In this document: piece after piece, positions 52,534 through 61,458 of the stretch
Layout of the letters: every line of letters starts with the position of its first letter
Position numbering within the stretch: the first letter of the stretch is position 1
NCBI GenBank assembly: GCA_902765725.1
Contig: CACXAT010000006.1
Coordinates: forward strand, 1-64,000
DNA: 64,000 bases
Direction: 5' to 3'
Source: an uncultured Lachnospiraceae bacterium
Lineage (GTDB): Bacteria > Bacillota > Clostridia > Lachnospirales > Lachnospiraceae
Position numbers and translations under genes: made by a program
The notes under the pieces: generated by a model
The model's input: only the letters and a program-made list of their open reading frames with translations
Databases searched by the model: none
What the model was told of the DNA's origin: nothing

Positions 52534-53919
52534 TCAATTGATGATCTCGTCATCCTTCACCTCTGACGCGTTCAGTACGATCCTGTCATGGGCTGACAGC
52601 CCGTAGGCATCCGTCGGATCCACGATACAGAACTCTTCATTTTCATCAACAATGGTCACTTCACGGAAAATCGCGTATCCCTTGTTGATGTTATATACAC
52701 CCTGGATCGTCTCGTAGACATCGTCGGTGATCTGATATTTGCGCGAGGTGCCGGGCATTACGACATAATCGCCGTCCTCAAACAGCCCGGGGCTGATCAG
52801 ATAGTATCCTTCTTCCTTGTTGCTTGAATAGACCGTGGCTGTCACGTTGGAGGTTGAAGAGGATCCGTCCTTGGCAAAGGTCTCCCGGATCAGGAATACT
52901 TCCGAATCGGAATTCTCGTTCTTAGTGACATATTCTTCCGGAATCCGGACAAAATACTTCTCCGTGATGGAGGAGACCGGGATCTTCAGACCCTTCGTAC
53001 GATCCAGGATCAGCTCCACGTCCAGGTAGCGGTCCGTCACATAGCGGACCAGCGAGCTCTTCATGGTAATGACCCCGTACAGGCCGTCTGCACCCTGCAC
53101 CAGCTCCAGAGGCGCGGAAAATGAATTGTTGTCCTTCAGAAAACGGATGCTGATCTTGGTCCTGCCCTCCAGGTCAGCCTTCAGCCGGTCATCCACAGGA
53201 AAGCATAGCTTCCAGGTATCATTGGTCACCAGCTTGTACAGCGGATCTCCTGCACTGACCGTGCTGCGAAGGCGCAGGTTATTCTTGGTATAGGAGCTCT
53301 GGTCGAACATCCTGCGCGTCACATCCGCCTCGGTGACTCCTTCCAGACCGTCTGTGGAATAGACTACAAATCCCGGAAGCGGCGCTTCGTAGCTGCCGCT
53401 GACATACTCCCCGGCATTCTCGTCTATGGAGGACTGGAGGATCACGCCCTGCATGTCCGCCTTGAAATCATAGACTCTGGAAAATACATCCTCGCCGAAA
53501 TTAATGGCAAAGATGCTCATGTCATTCTTGGCCTCCCTGATATCTTCGTCGGACAGGGAGGTCACGATGCTGCTGTCCTGGGAGCCGGTAACGGTGCCTC
53601 CTACAGAACAGACCAGCATGCCCACATTGGCCTTGGAGCCTTCACGTGCATAATAACCGACATTGCCGGATTCATTGGCCTTCTCGATCTCCTCTTCCTT
53701 GAGCACGAGCGCGCTGTACCGGTAGTTGCCAGATATCGTTCCCGATACGACTTCATAACTGGTAACATGGCTCTGGGTGAGATACAGGATCAGAGTCACG
53801 AGTATATAGACAAAAATCAGCCCGAACAGGAGTGTTCCTACGTCCATGCCGGAAAACACTCTCGGGATCGGAATGACATTTGTCCGTCTTCTCTTTTTTC
53901 TATCCCGGAATAAAGCCAA
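52534..53919 (-). CDS. HlyD-like membrane-anchored protein
   Basis: 461 residues. A basic N-terminus (RDRKKRRRTNVIP) and one transmembrane segment (about 28-50, VGTLLFGLIFVYILVTLILY) lead into an extracytoplasmic beta-rich region with TISGNYRYSALVLKEEEIEK, resembling the lipoyl/barrel-sandwich part of HlyD adaptor proteins but lacking their long coiled coil. Such proteins sit beside yggS-sepF in Lachnospiraceae; function unknown, possibly cell division or envelope related by context. Start is TTG 53919 after AAGGGGA. Confidence 0.7.
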   Translation of the reverse strand: MALFRDRKKRRRTNVIPIPRVFSGMDVGTLLFGLIFVYILVTLILYLTQSHVTSYEVVSGTISGNYRYSALVLKEEEIEKANESGNVGYYAREGSKANVGMLVCSVGGTVTGSQDSSIVTSLSDEDIREAKNDMSIFAINFGEDVFSRVYDFKADMQGVILQSSIDENAGEYVSGSYEAPLPGFVVYSTDGLEGVTEADVTRRMFDQSSYTKNNLRLRSTVSAGDPLYKLVTNDTWKLCFPVDDRLKADLEGRTKISIRFLKDNNSFSAPLELVQGADGLYGVITMKSSLVRYVTDRYLDVELILDRTKGLKIPVSSITEKYFVRIPEEYVTKNENSDSEVFLIRETFAKDGSSSTSNVTATVYSSNKEEGYYLISPGLFEDGDYVVMPGTSRKYQITDDVYETIQGVYNINKGYAIFREVTIVDENEEFCIVDPTDAYGLSAHDRIVLNASEVKDDEIIN

Positions 53920-53943
53920 AGATAATCCCCTTATACATGCAAT

Positions 53944-53965
53944 CGAGTAGGACGGATCCTACTCG
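53944..53965. promoter_or_regulatory. Short perfect hairpin between the P-loop and HlyD-like genes
   Basis: A 9-bp stem, CGAGTAGGA and TCCTACTCG, with a CGGA loop, in the gap upstream of the HlyD-like gene. Without a T-run; terminator or mRNA end. Confidence 0.5.
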
Positions 53966-54010
53966 ATAACTGCAGATCTTGCACTATGAATTCGTTACTG
54001 GCGGGTCAGG

Positions 54011-54433
54011 TCACAGCTCTGCGACAATCATCTCCTGGAAATCTTCCGGAAGATCTGCCCTTGTCAGTGAGATGCTGATAATGAACTTGACCGAAAACTG
54101 CTTGCCGATCGCTTCGATCTGACGAAGAACCGGGATGACATTCTCTCCCTCTGCAACCCTTGCAATCTTCATGAAGTTGTCAAGATAGACGTTCTCAAGA
54201 TCGTGGTCCTGAGAGATAATTCCGCACAGAAAACCGATAAATTCATCTGAATCGGTGAGCGGGTAATGGGTTACATCAATAAGACGGATTTTGTTGTGAA
54301 GCTCAAACATGTGCTGGGTATTCTTGTCAAGATATACGAAGTTGCCATTTGCGCTCTTAACTTCCTGATTCGCCTTCTCGAGAAGAACCTTGGTCTTGCC
54401 CTTTCCCTTTTCACCGATGATGAACTGTATCAT
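54011..54433 (-). CDS. Small P-loop protein, PilT-like annotation family
   Basis: 140 residues from ATG 54433 (AGGAGGG 10 bases upstream; a frame 17 codons longer is not needed). A Walker A motif sits at the very start, FIIGEKGKGKTKVLLEKA, and IRLIDVTHYP and VKFIISISL are strand-like segments. Relatives in Lachnospiraceae are often labelled twitching-motility/ATP-binding protein, but no pilus genes are nearby and the role is unknown. Directly upstream of the HlyD-like/yggS/sepF group. Confidence 0.6.
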   Translation of the reverse strand: MIQFIIGEKGKGKTKVLLEKANQEVKSANGNFVYLDKNTQHMFELHNKIRLIDVTHYPLTDSDEFIGFLCGIISQDHDLENVYLDNFMKIARVAEGENVIPVLRQIEAIGKQFSVKFIISISLTRADLPEDFQEMIVAEL

Positions 54434-54560
54434 AACGTTAGCCCTCCTGTTCAGGTCTGAATTGTTTGATATTTGTACCTTCATTATAACTTTTATGACT
54501 CAGAAATACAACCTGAGGTATTGCCGAGTTTTCCACCGCATAGGAGCGGCATACTGTAAA

Positions 54561-55643
54561 CTATGCCGAAACCAGTGAGAGGACCTGATTCATTTCATTG
54601 TACAGGCCTTCCTTGGATTCAGAGTGAAGGATCACCGAGATATAGGGATTCCCGTACAGATCCTTGGAGATCAGGGCCAGGCAGGCACCTGCGTCGTCCG
54701 TAGTACCGGTCTTTCCGCCATAGATGATCACATTGGCGGGATTGGCAGCCTCTCCGGTCAGATAATGGTCTGTGGTATCCCAGGTCATCGCGTAGGCATC
54801 CCCGTCCGCATCCGTGTATTCTGCATAATAATTCTTTCTCTGGATGATATCCATGAAAAGATCATACTTCATTGCAGCATTCAGCATGAGATACACATCA
54901 TACGCACAGGTATAGTGATCCGTCTGGGTAAGGCCGTGAGGATTCATGAAATGAGTGTGCGTCGCGCCGAGCGCAAGCGCTTCCTGGTTCATCATGTCGA
55001 CGAAATGACTGATGCTCCCTCCCCCGACATATTCCGCGATCATCTGCGCGGCGTCATTGCCCGAAGCGATCAGCAGACCGTAGAGCAGCTGCTTGAGAGT
55101 CAGCCGGTCCCCCAGGTGCAGTTCACAGACAGAGGATGCTTCTTCGATGTCAAAAGCCGACTCCGTGACCGTGACCATATCCTCCGGGTTGCCGTACTTC
55201 ATCGCGACCAGCGCTGTCATGATCTTCGTGATGGAGGCCGGTGACCTCTGTTCGAAGATATTCTTCGCATAGACCACATTCTCGGAATTGATGTCGAACA
55301 ATGCCGCCTCTGAGGCGGTAATGAAGATCGCGTCTGCGTCCACGTCGGAATCCGTGACGCACAGACCATCGGCAAAGGGAACGGCTCTGGCCATGCGGTC
55401 GCCCTCGGTATGGAAGCCGAAGACGCGGCTGTTCTCATCGTAGGCCGCCGGAAGCGAGGTGTCATGTGAGCGCAGGATGAAGAACCATGCGGCATAGACA
55501 AGGGCACACACGAGCGCAAAAAGAATGATCACAGTGATCAGGAGATTGCGGGAAGCTCTGGCCCGGGCTCTCTCCCTGGCCTGGATGCGGTTCCATTCGC
55601 GCTGTGTATAGTAAGCGGGTTTAGTCTGTTTTCTTTTACTCAT
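54561..55643 (-). CDS. D-alanyl-D-alanine carboxypeptidase (DacF/PBP5-like)
   Basis: 360 residues. One N-terminal membrane anchor (about 31-52) and an S11 peptidase domain with SITKIM (SxxK), ASGNDAAQM (SxN) and GGKTGTTDDAG (KTG). Trims pentapeptides in the wall. It lacks a clear C-terminal amphipathic anchor and ends soon after the KTG lobe. ATG 55643 lies 2 bases after the mgsA stop, so translation is coupled. Confidence 0.9.
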   Translation of the reverse strand: MSKRKQTKPAYYTQREWNRIQARERARARASRNLLITVIILFALVCALVYAAWFFILRSHDTSLPAAYDENSRVFGFHTEGDRMARAVPFADGLCVTDSDVDADAIFITASEAALFDINSENVVYAKNIFEQRSPASITKIMTALVAMKYGNPEDMVTVTESAFDIEEASSVCELHLGDRLTLKQLLYGLLIASGNDAAQMIAEYVGGGSISHFVDMMNQEALALGATHTHFMNPHGLTQTDHYTCAYDVYLMLNAAMKYDLFMDIIQRKNYYAEYTDADGDAYAMTWDTTDHYLTGEAANPANVIIYGGKTGTTDDAGACLALISKDLYGNPYISVILHSESKEGLYNEMNQVLSLVSA

Positions 55644-55645
55644 AA

Positions 55646-56050
55646 TCAATGATACATCTCACGCCAGTCAAGGTCGCCGGTTTCGAGAGACTTCAGAAGG
55701 ATCTCGGCAGAGGCGATATTGGTTGCAAGGGGGACATTGTGAAGATCACACATCCGGATCACTTTGGACAGATCCGCAGCGTCGCTGTGGGCTGACACAG
55801 TTCCCTCCGGATCCCTGAAAAACAGTACAAGGTCCATCTGGTTCTGTTCAACCATCGCGCTCATCTGCTGCTCTCCGCCCACATGTCCCTCCAGGAACTT
55901 ATGGACCTGCAGTCCGGTCGCCTCCTGTATGAGCCTTCCCGTAGTCCCGGTGGCGTACAGATCATGCCTTGCAAGGATCCCCCGGTAGGCGATGCAGCAG
56001 TTCTGCATCAGTTTCTTTTTGGCGTCATGCGCAATAAATCCAATATTCAT
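55646..56050 (-). CDS. mgsA: Methylglyoxal synthase-like protein
   Basis: 134 residues matching MgsA in length and fold: IGFIAHDAKKKLM, HDLYATGTTGRLI, VPLATNIASAEILL. Methylglyoxal synthase turns dihydroxyacetone phosphate into methylglyoxal. Two catalytic-region differences stand out: GGEQQ replaces the usual GGDQQ (Glu60 at the catalytic-base position), and the FxDPLxAxPHxPD loop is changed to FRDPEGTVSAHSDAAD with three extra residues. Activity is therefore uncertain. Location after rodA is the conserved one. Confidence 0.8.
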   Translation of the reverse strand: MNIGFIAHDAKKKLMQNCCIAYRGILARHDLYATGTTGRLIQEATGLQVHKFLEGHVGGEQQMSAMVEQNQMDLVLFFRDPEGTVSAHSDAADLSKVIRMCDLHNVPLATNIASAEILLKSLETGDLDWREMYH

Positions 56051-56072
56051 TGCTGCTTCTTCCTTTCCTGCG

Positions 56073-57233
56073 TCAGGATATATACGTACTGTTTCTGAAC
56101 CTCATCGCGGCCTGGCCGGAGGATGGAACTGCAGGCGGCCGCTTGGGCTGCAGTCCCACATTCAGCACGATGCCGATCTCCATACAGAATGTGACAAGAG
56201 ATGTGACACCATAGCTGACAAACGGAAGCGTAATACCCGTATTGGGCATCAGGCCGGTGGTTACACCGATATTAAGGCTGCTCTGGAACATGATCAGTGA
56301 TCCTACACCGATGCAGATCAGCATCCCTTCCTTCTCACGGGCTCTCATACCGATCCTGAAGCACATCAGCGCGATGAACAGCTCCAGCAGGATGATCAGG
56401 ACACAGCCTGCAAATCCCAGCTCCTCACCTGCCACCGCATAGATGAAGTCTGTCTGCGGCTCGGCGATGAAGTTGCCGTTTTTAACGGAGTTGACGGCAT
56501 TGTTGTTCAGTCCCTTGCCATACAGCTGGCCCGAACCGATCGCGATGATGGAGTTCTGCTGCTGGTAGGCGGCTTCTGAATACTCTCCGGGTCTGAGCCA
56601 GGACAGGATCCTGTCCCTCTGGTAATCCTCGATCAGCGTCTGATCCGGACTCAGGACCAGACTCAGGAAGATGGCCGCTCCCGGCACGGTGACCGCGAGA
56701 ATACCGAATATGATCTTCCAGCTCAGTCCGGCCGCAAATATTATAGCACAAAAGACAAGAGCTGTGACGATCGTAGTCGACAGATCAGGTTCCTTATAGA
56801 TCAGGAACAGCGGTACCGCAAGGATCGCAAGGGATCCCAGTATGATCTTCGGAGTATTCAGCTGCGAGTCATACTGATTGAAAAACCCTGCGAAAAATAC
56901 GATCACGCACAGCTTCATCAGATCGGAGGGCTGAAAGCGGATTCCGATCTCGATCCATCTTGTCGCGCCGCCGACGGTGGTTCCGATCAGCAGAACAGCC
57001 ACCAGAAGAAGACAGCCGGTCAGATAGATGATCCATCGCATTCTCGTATAGGTCCCGTAGTCGATCAGCGAGAGGATCAGCATGACCGCCACTCCGATGA
57101 TCAGTCCGAAGATCTGCCGGTTCTGGGAAGACTGCTGAGCACTTCCGATGACCATGATCCCGATCACAGACAGTGCGATGACTGCCGCGATCAGCGGGAA
57201 ACTGTAATTACGTAATCTGTATTGTCGAAACAT
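56073..57233 (-). CDS. rodA: Rod-shape SEDS glycosyltransferase RodA
   Basis: 386 residues, about ten transmembrane segments. SEDS-family peptidoglycan polymerase that works with PBP2. Family segments include GGATRWIEIGIRFQPSDLMK, YKEPDLSTTIV and TDFIYAVAGEELGF; the conserved Asp of the SEDS active site is in PQTDFIYA-type context. Part of the mre/mrd cluster. Confidence 0.93.
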   Translation of the reverse strand: MFRQYRLRNYSFPLIAAVIALSVIGIMVIGSAQQSSQNRQIFGLIIGVAVMLILSLIDYGTYTRMRWIIYLTGCLLLVAVLLIGTTVGGATRWIEIGIRFQPSDLMKLCVIVFFAGFFNQYDSQLNTPKIILGSLAILAVPLFLIYKEPDLSTTIVTALVFCAIIFAAGLSWKIIFGILAVTVPGAAIFLSLVLSPDQTLIEDYQRDRILSWLRPGEYSEAAYQQQNSIIAIGSGQLYGKGLNNNAVNSVKNGNFIAEPQTDFIYAVAGEELGFAGCVLIILLELFIALMCFRIGMRAREKEGMLICIGVGSLIMFQSSLNIGVTTGLMPNTGITLPFVSYGVTSLVTFCMEIGIVLNVGLQPKRPPAVPSSGQAAMRFRNSTYIS

Positions 57234-57260
57234 AGAAACTCAAGCTCCTTTGTCTCAGAG

Positions 57261-58016
57261 TCATTCTTCCGCTTCCGCGTCCTGGTCCTTTTTTGAAGAC
57301 AGCCGTTCAAATATATGGTTCCAGGTACGGCCTGAGATGGTGTCCATCTTCATCCGTCCGTCCTCAATGGTGCAGATCTGCGGATAAGGCGTGTAGCTGT
57401 CGTCAAAGCTTCTCTTGCGGATGGCGGCGACAGACCGGTGTCCGTCCACCTCAAGGGCCGCGGGCTTCATGATCAGCGCTGCTGCAAAGCAGCCCTCTTT
57501 ACCGCCCACTCCTGCCCGGATCGTGCCCATGGCGCATCCGGCAATGAACACATTCTCAGCAGAAGAGACCTCCGCTCCCGGCTCCACGTCCCCCAGAAGG
57601 AGGATCGTCTTGTCAGAATAGACCCTCTGTCCGTTTTTCAGGCTGCCCCGCAGGATATCGGCAGTTTCTCCGGCACCAGTGTCAGGATCCTCTGCCTCAT
57701 CTGCCTCTTCCACAGGGGGAAGCGCTCTTGCGATCGCCTCGTACTGCGCCCTCTCCCTGTCCTCATCTTCCTCAATGATACAGGTGATGTTGATCTCACA
57801 GTTTCCGGTGACTGCCGCCAGAAGCTCTCTCTCCTGCTTCTGGTCGACGGCTCTTCCGGCAAATGACATCGCCATAGAAGCCCCTTTGAAGAAGCGGCCG
57901 CTCTGACGGAACTTTTCCGATACGTCCTCAAGGATTGTTTCAAAGGGTACATCCGGATCCATGACCAGGGTCAGAACGTATTTTGTGCTTTTCAGTTCAA
58001 TCGAAGACTGTCTCAT
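57261..58016 (-). CDS. minC: Septum-site-determining protein MinC
   Basis: 251 residues from ATG 58016 (GTG 58025 is also possible; ribosome sites are weak for both). An N-terminal FtsZ-inhibiting domain (about 5-100), an acidic linker, then the C-terminal beta-helix (about 125-225) with NGQRVYSDKTILLLGDVEPG and FIAGCAMGTIRAG. MinC normally needs MinD for membrane targeting. The genes minD and minE, usually between minC and rodA in this cluster in Clostridia, are absent: only 27 bases separate minC from rodA. Confidence 0.9.
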   Translation of the reverse strand: MRQSSIELKSTKYVLTLVMDPDVPFETILEDVSEKFRQSGRFFKGASMAMSFAGRAVDQKQERELLAAVTGNCEINITCIIEEDEDRERAQYEAIARALPPVEEADEAEDPDTGAGETADILRGSLKNGQRVYSDKTILLLGDVEPGAEVSSAENVFIAGCAMGTIRAGVGGKEGCFAAALIMKPAALEVDGHRSVAAIRKRSFDDSYTPYPQICTIEDGRMKMDTISGRTWNHIFERLSSKKDQDAEAEE

Positions 58017-58045
58017 AATATGCACCGGCCTGTCTGAGTATCACA

Positions 58046-60949
58046 TCAGTCTGTTCGTGTATTATCAGTAGTTACCTGGATCGCATGTCCCGGAATCAGC
58101 TCCGAGATATCTTTCTGATTGAAATAGTATTCAATTACGTCTCTTGCCATCGCCGCAGTGTTGGTCGAAGTATATCCGTAGGCGATCCTGCAGGCAAGGG
58201 ACATGGTGGGCGCATCGGAAGGTGCGTACCCGATGAACAGTGCATGGTTCGGCTTTGTTACGATCTCCTGTGCCGTACCGGTTTTGCCGGATACCGCCAC
58301 ACCACCGGACACATTGTAATCCGAATAGGCCTTGTGGTTCAGCACCACCTCTCTCATTCCGAGATGGATCGCGTCCCACAGCTCCGCCGGCAGGGAGGCC
58401 TGGTCATGGAGGACCGGATCATTATCAGAGACGGTATTGCCGTTCTGGTCCGTGATCTTGTCGACCAGCGTCAGGTCATAGCAGTTCCCCGAGTTGGCGA
58501 TGGTCATGACATAACGGGCCAGCTGGGATACGGTATAGGCGTTGTCTGCCTGCCCCATGGCGCCTCTGACAGCGTCATAGGTAAGCATGTGGGGACTGGT
58601 CTCCGGCACTTCGATACCGGAGGGAGAGTCGAGGCCGAACATGGTGGCATATTTCTGAAGCCGCCTGACGCCCTCATCGTCATCGTATTCTCCGCTCACA
58701 GAAGCAAGACGCCAGCCGATGGTGTTGAAGAAGAAGTTGCAGGAGTTCTTGATACCGTCCGCAAGAGTCTCCGTTCCATGGGCGCCCGGATGGATCCAGC
58801 ACTTGATCGGAGGATCGACCCCGTCGAACTCACCTGTACAGTACAGTCCTTCCGTCGTTCCGAGGACACCCTCCGCAACTCCGGCGGCAGCCGCCACCGG
58901 CTTGAAGGTGGAACCGGGAGCCAGCAGCTCCTGGGTCGCGCGGCTGTAGAAGGGACTGGACAGGTCTGTGACCAGCTTATTGTAGTAGGCGCTGTCCATC
59001 TCGTTGACCAGACGGTTGCTGTCATAGCTGGGATAGGTCACGCATGCCTTTACCGATCCGTCTGCGGGATCCGTGATCACGATCGCGCCGGAGCAGGGAT
59101 TGAGAGCCAGCTGGTCCGGGGTGATCTGCAGATTGTAGATCTTGTCGCGGATGAAATCATATCCGCCCAGGGATCCGTTTGACAGCATGTCATAATCGGA
59201 GGTGTTCATGTCCAGGACACCCTGGTCAAACAGCAACAGGCAGACCTGGGCGCCGGAAAGACTTCCCTCCATCAGCATGTAGCGGAAGACTCTCTTGCAG
59301 AAATCCGAGTCAGATCCAAGATATTCGGCGATGTAATCCGCCAGCGCGGAGTACACTTCCGTTGAATCCATATAGCTGATGTTATCGGTTATGCCGTTGA
59401 CGTCGATCCAGTTTCTGGACAGAGCGTATGTAAGCAGTTCCTGCAGACTGATGGATTCATCCTCAGCCCAGGCCTTGTAGGTCAGGTCAGATTTATCGAC
59501 GGCTTCCTGATTGAGGATCCCGGCCTGGGGAAGCATCGTGTCCACGATGTAGGACTGATAGACCTTCATCTCGTCCGACAGCTCTGAATAGGGCGTCGGA
59601 TCATCGATCGTAAGCTGGTTCTTGAGCTCCGCGAAGATCGAGGATGCCTTTTCCTCGAATGCGCGGTAGACATTCTGTTCATTGTTGGAAGCATTCGGGG
59701 AGGACAGATGTTCAACGCTCAGAACGTTATTCTCAAACAGGGAATAATACACATCATATACGGGGATACGGACATCGTCAGCCGACGCGATCCAGCTCTC
59801 GTCGATTGACTCCGTATCTACGATATTCGCCCACAGGATACCGGCTATATACTCCTCAAGGATCTTGTAGCAGGCCTTCTGAAGATCAGAATCCAGGGTC
59901 AGATACAGTGAGTTGCCAGCTTCCGGCTGCGTGGAGGAGGAGGTCGAGATGGTCCGGCCCAGGTTATCGACATAGATCGTCTCAGAGCCCTTCCGGCCCT
60001 GGAGATCCGTCTCCATTACCTTCTCAAGACCGACCTTTCCTACAATATCCGTACTGTCATAGCTGGAGTCCAGCTCCTTCAGCGATTTGAGTTCTTCCGC
60101 GGATACCTGGCCTGTGTATCCGATGATGGGCGAGAAATACAGCGCGTCATTGTAGATCCTCTTGTAATCCTCTGTCACGTCGATCCCCTGCAGTGTCCCG
60201 GTGTTTTCCAGAAGCTGGGAGACGGTCTCCTCTTTCACATCCTTTGCGAGGATGATGGAATTGTACCTCTGGTACGCATTGGCCTGCAGCGTGGATCTGA
60301 ACTGGCACAGCTGCAGGATCTCTTCCTTCGTGAAGCTCTCCGGAAGATTCCATTCCCGGAGGTCTTCTTTCGTATTTCTCTCGGAAATGAGCCCATAGTA
60401 ATCGTCTGAGCACATAAGGGCGATCAGATCCGGCGCGGAGATGTCCGCCTCCATGGGCTTGAGCTCATCGATGGTCCTGTAGCCGAAGAAGTCCGCCTTG
60501 AATCGCGACAGGTTGAAGCCCTTCACGTTGTATACGTAATTGCCGTCTTTATCGAGATCGATCCTGAAGTTATTGTAGGTCTTGTCTCCGTGGGACTCTA
60601 TGATCCTGATCGCTGTGTAGAGGATGCTGTTCAGGGCAAGGTTCCTCTGACGGTTGCTCTCATAGCTTCCCTTGTCCTCAAAGGTGACCTGGTAGGTAAG
60701 CTCATTGTATGCAAGCAGGTTTCCGTTGCAGTCATAGATCTCGCCCCTGGTGGATTTCAGGACCCTCTTCTTCTCGATGGACAGGGTGAAGTCATTTTCA
60801 TAGCTCTCTCCCCTCATGATCTGCAGATCAAAAAGCCGGGTAATGATCGCCCCTGCCATCAGCAGGAAGACCATGACCAGCACGATGATTCTGGTTCTGA
60901 GCGAAGAATCGGCTGATATTCTTCTGTTTTTCGTTCTTTTCTTACTCAA
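58046..60949 (-). CDS. mrdA: Penicillin-binding protein 2 (class B transpeptidase), enlarged
   Basis: 967 residues, against the 600-700 usual for PBP2. A single N-terminal membrane anchor (about 18-40), pedestal/dimerisation region with TRGEIYDCNGNLLAYNELTY, then a transpeptidase domain with the SxxK site in PGSTFKPVAAAAGV (about 680), SxN in IKNSCNFFF and KTG in VSGKTGTAQE. The extra length lies before the SxxK motif (about 370-600), a helical acidic region with no domain I know. Start TTG 60949 after GAGGA. Partner of RodA. Confidence 0.93.
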   Translation of the reverse strand: MSKKRTKNRRISADSSLRTRIIVLVMVFLLMAGAIITRLFDLQIMRGESYENDFTLSIEKKRVLKSTRGEIYDCNGNLLAYNELTYQVTFEDKGSYESNRQRNLALNSILYTAIRIIESHGDKTYNNFRIDLDKDGNYVYNVKGFNLSRFKADFFGYRTIDELKPMEADISAPDLIALMCSDDYYGLISERNTKEDLREWNLPESFTKEEILQLCQFRSTLQANAYQRYNSIILAKDVKEETVSQLLENTGTLQGIDVTEDYKRIYNDALYFSPIIGYTGQVSAEELKSLKELDSSYDSTDIVGKVGLEKVMETDLQGRKGSETIYVDNLGRTISTSSSTQPEAGNSLYLTLDSDLQKACYKILEEYIAGILWANIVDTESIDESWIASADDVRIPVYDVYYSLFENNVLSVEHLSSPNASNNEQNVYRAFEEKASSIFAELKNQLTIDDPTPYSELSDEMKVYQSYIVDTMLPQAGILNQEAVDKSDLTYKAWAEDESISLQELLTYALSRNWIDVNGITDNISYMDSTEVYSALADYIAEYLGSDSDFCKRVFRYMLMEGSLSGAQVCLLLFDQGVLDMNTSDYDMLSNGSLGGYDFIRDKIYNLQITPDQLALNPCSGAIVITDPADGSVKACVTYPSYDSNRLVNEMDSAYYNKLVTDLSSPFYSRATQELLAPGSTFKPVAAAAGVAEGVLGTTEGLYCTGEFDGVDPPIKCWIHPGAHGTETLADGIKNSCNFFFNTIGWRLASVSGEYDDDEGVRRLQKYATMFGLDSPSGIEVPETSPHMLTYDAVRGAMGQADNAYTVSQLARYVMTIANSGNCYDLTLVDKITDQNGNTVSDNDPVLHDQASLPAELWDAIHLGMREVVLNHKAYSDYNVSGGVAVSGKTGTAQEIVTKPNHALFIGYAPSDAPTMSLACRIAYGYTSTNTAAMARDVIEYYFNQKDISELIPGHAIQVTTDNTRTD

Positions 60950-60960
60950 TCTGTATATCC

Positions 60961-61458
60961 TCAGTAATAGGAGCTTCGGGTCTTCTTATTAACGTAGTAA
61001 TTCAGCTGATACAGAAATACGGCAAAGATAACCGTGTAGATCGCTTCCGGAATGATGATCCTTCTCAGGTAGAAAAACAGCTGGATCCTCCCCCTGATCA
61101 GGAAGGTGGTCACATACTGGCAGATACCGTAGGCAATGTCGCAGATACCGATCAGCAGCAGGGGCGTCTTGATATCATCGTCATAAAAGATACGGTATGT
61201 ATAACCGGCACAGTATCCGATCACGGTATAGATCAGGGCATAGAACCCCAGGATCCCTCCTCCGAAGAAGTCCAGCAGTATGCCTGTAAAAAAACCGATC
61301 AGCATTCCGCTCTCTCTTCCGCACATCAGTGCGAAGGATGCCGTAAGAATGACCGGGAGATTCGGACGGATCGAGGCAATCTGTATATAGGACAGCAGCG
61401 TGGTCTGAAGCACGGCTGTCAGGATGCACAGGATCCCCAGTGTCAGTCTGCGTTTCAC
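60961..61458 (-). CDS. mreD: Rod-shape determining protein MreD
   Basis: 165 residues, five to six transmembrane segments; GRESGMLIGFFTGILLDFFG is typical. Membrane part of the elongasome. Start GTG 61458 overlaps the mreC stop (GTGA). Confidence 0.9.
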   Translation of the reverse strand: MKRRLTLGILCILTAVLQTTLLSYIQIASIRPNLPVILTASFALMCGRESGMLIGFFTGILLDFFGGGILGFYALIYTVIGYCAGYTYRIFYDDDIKTPLLLIGICDIAYGICQYVTTFLIRGRIQLFFYLRRIIIPEAIYTVIFAVFLYQLNYYVNKKTRSSYY

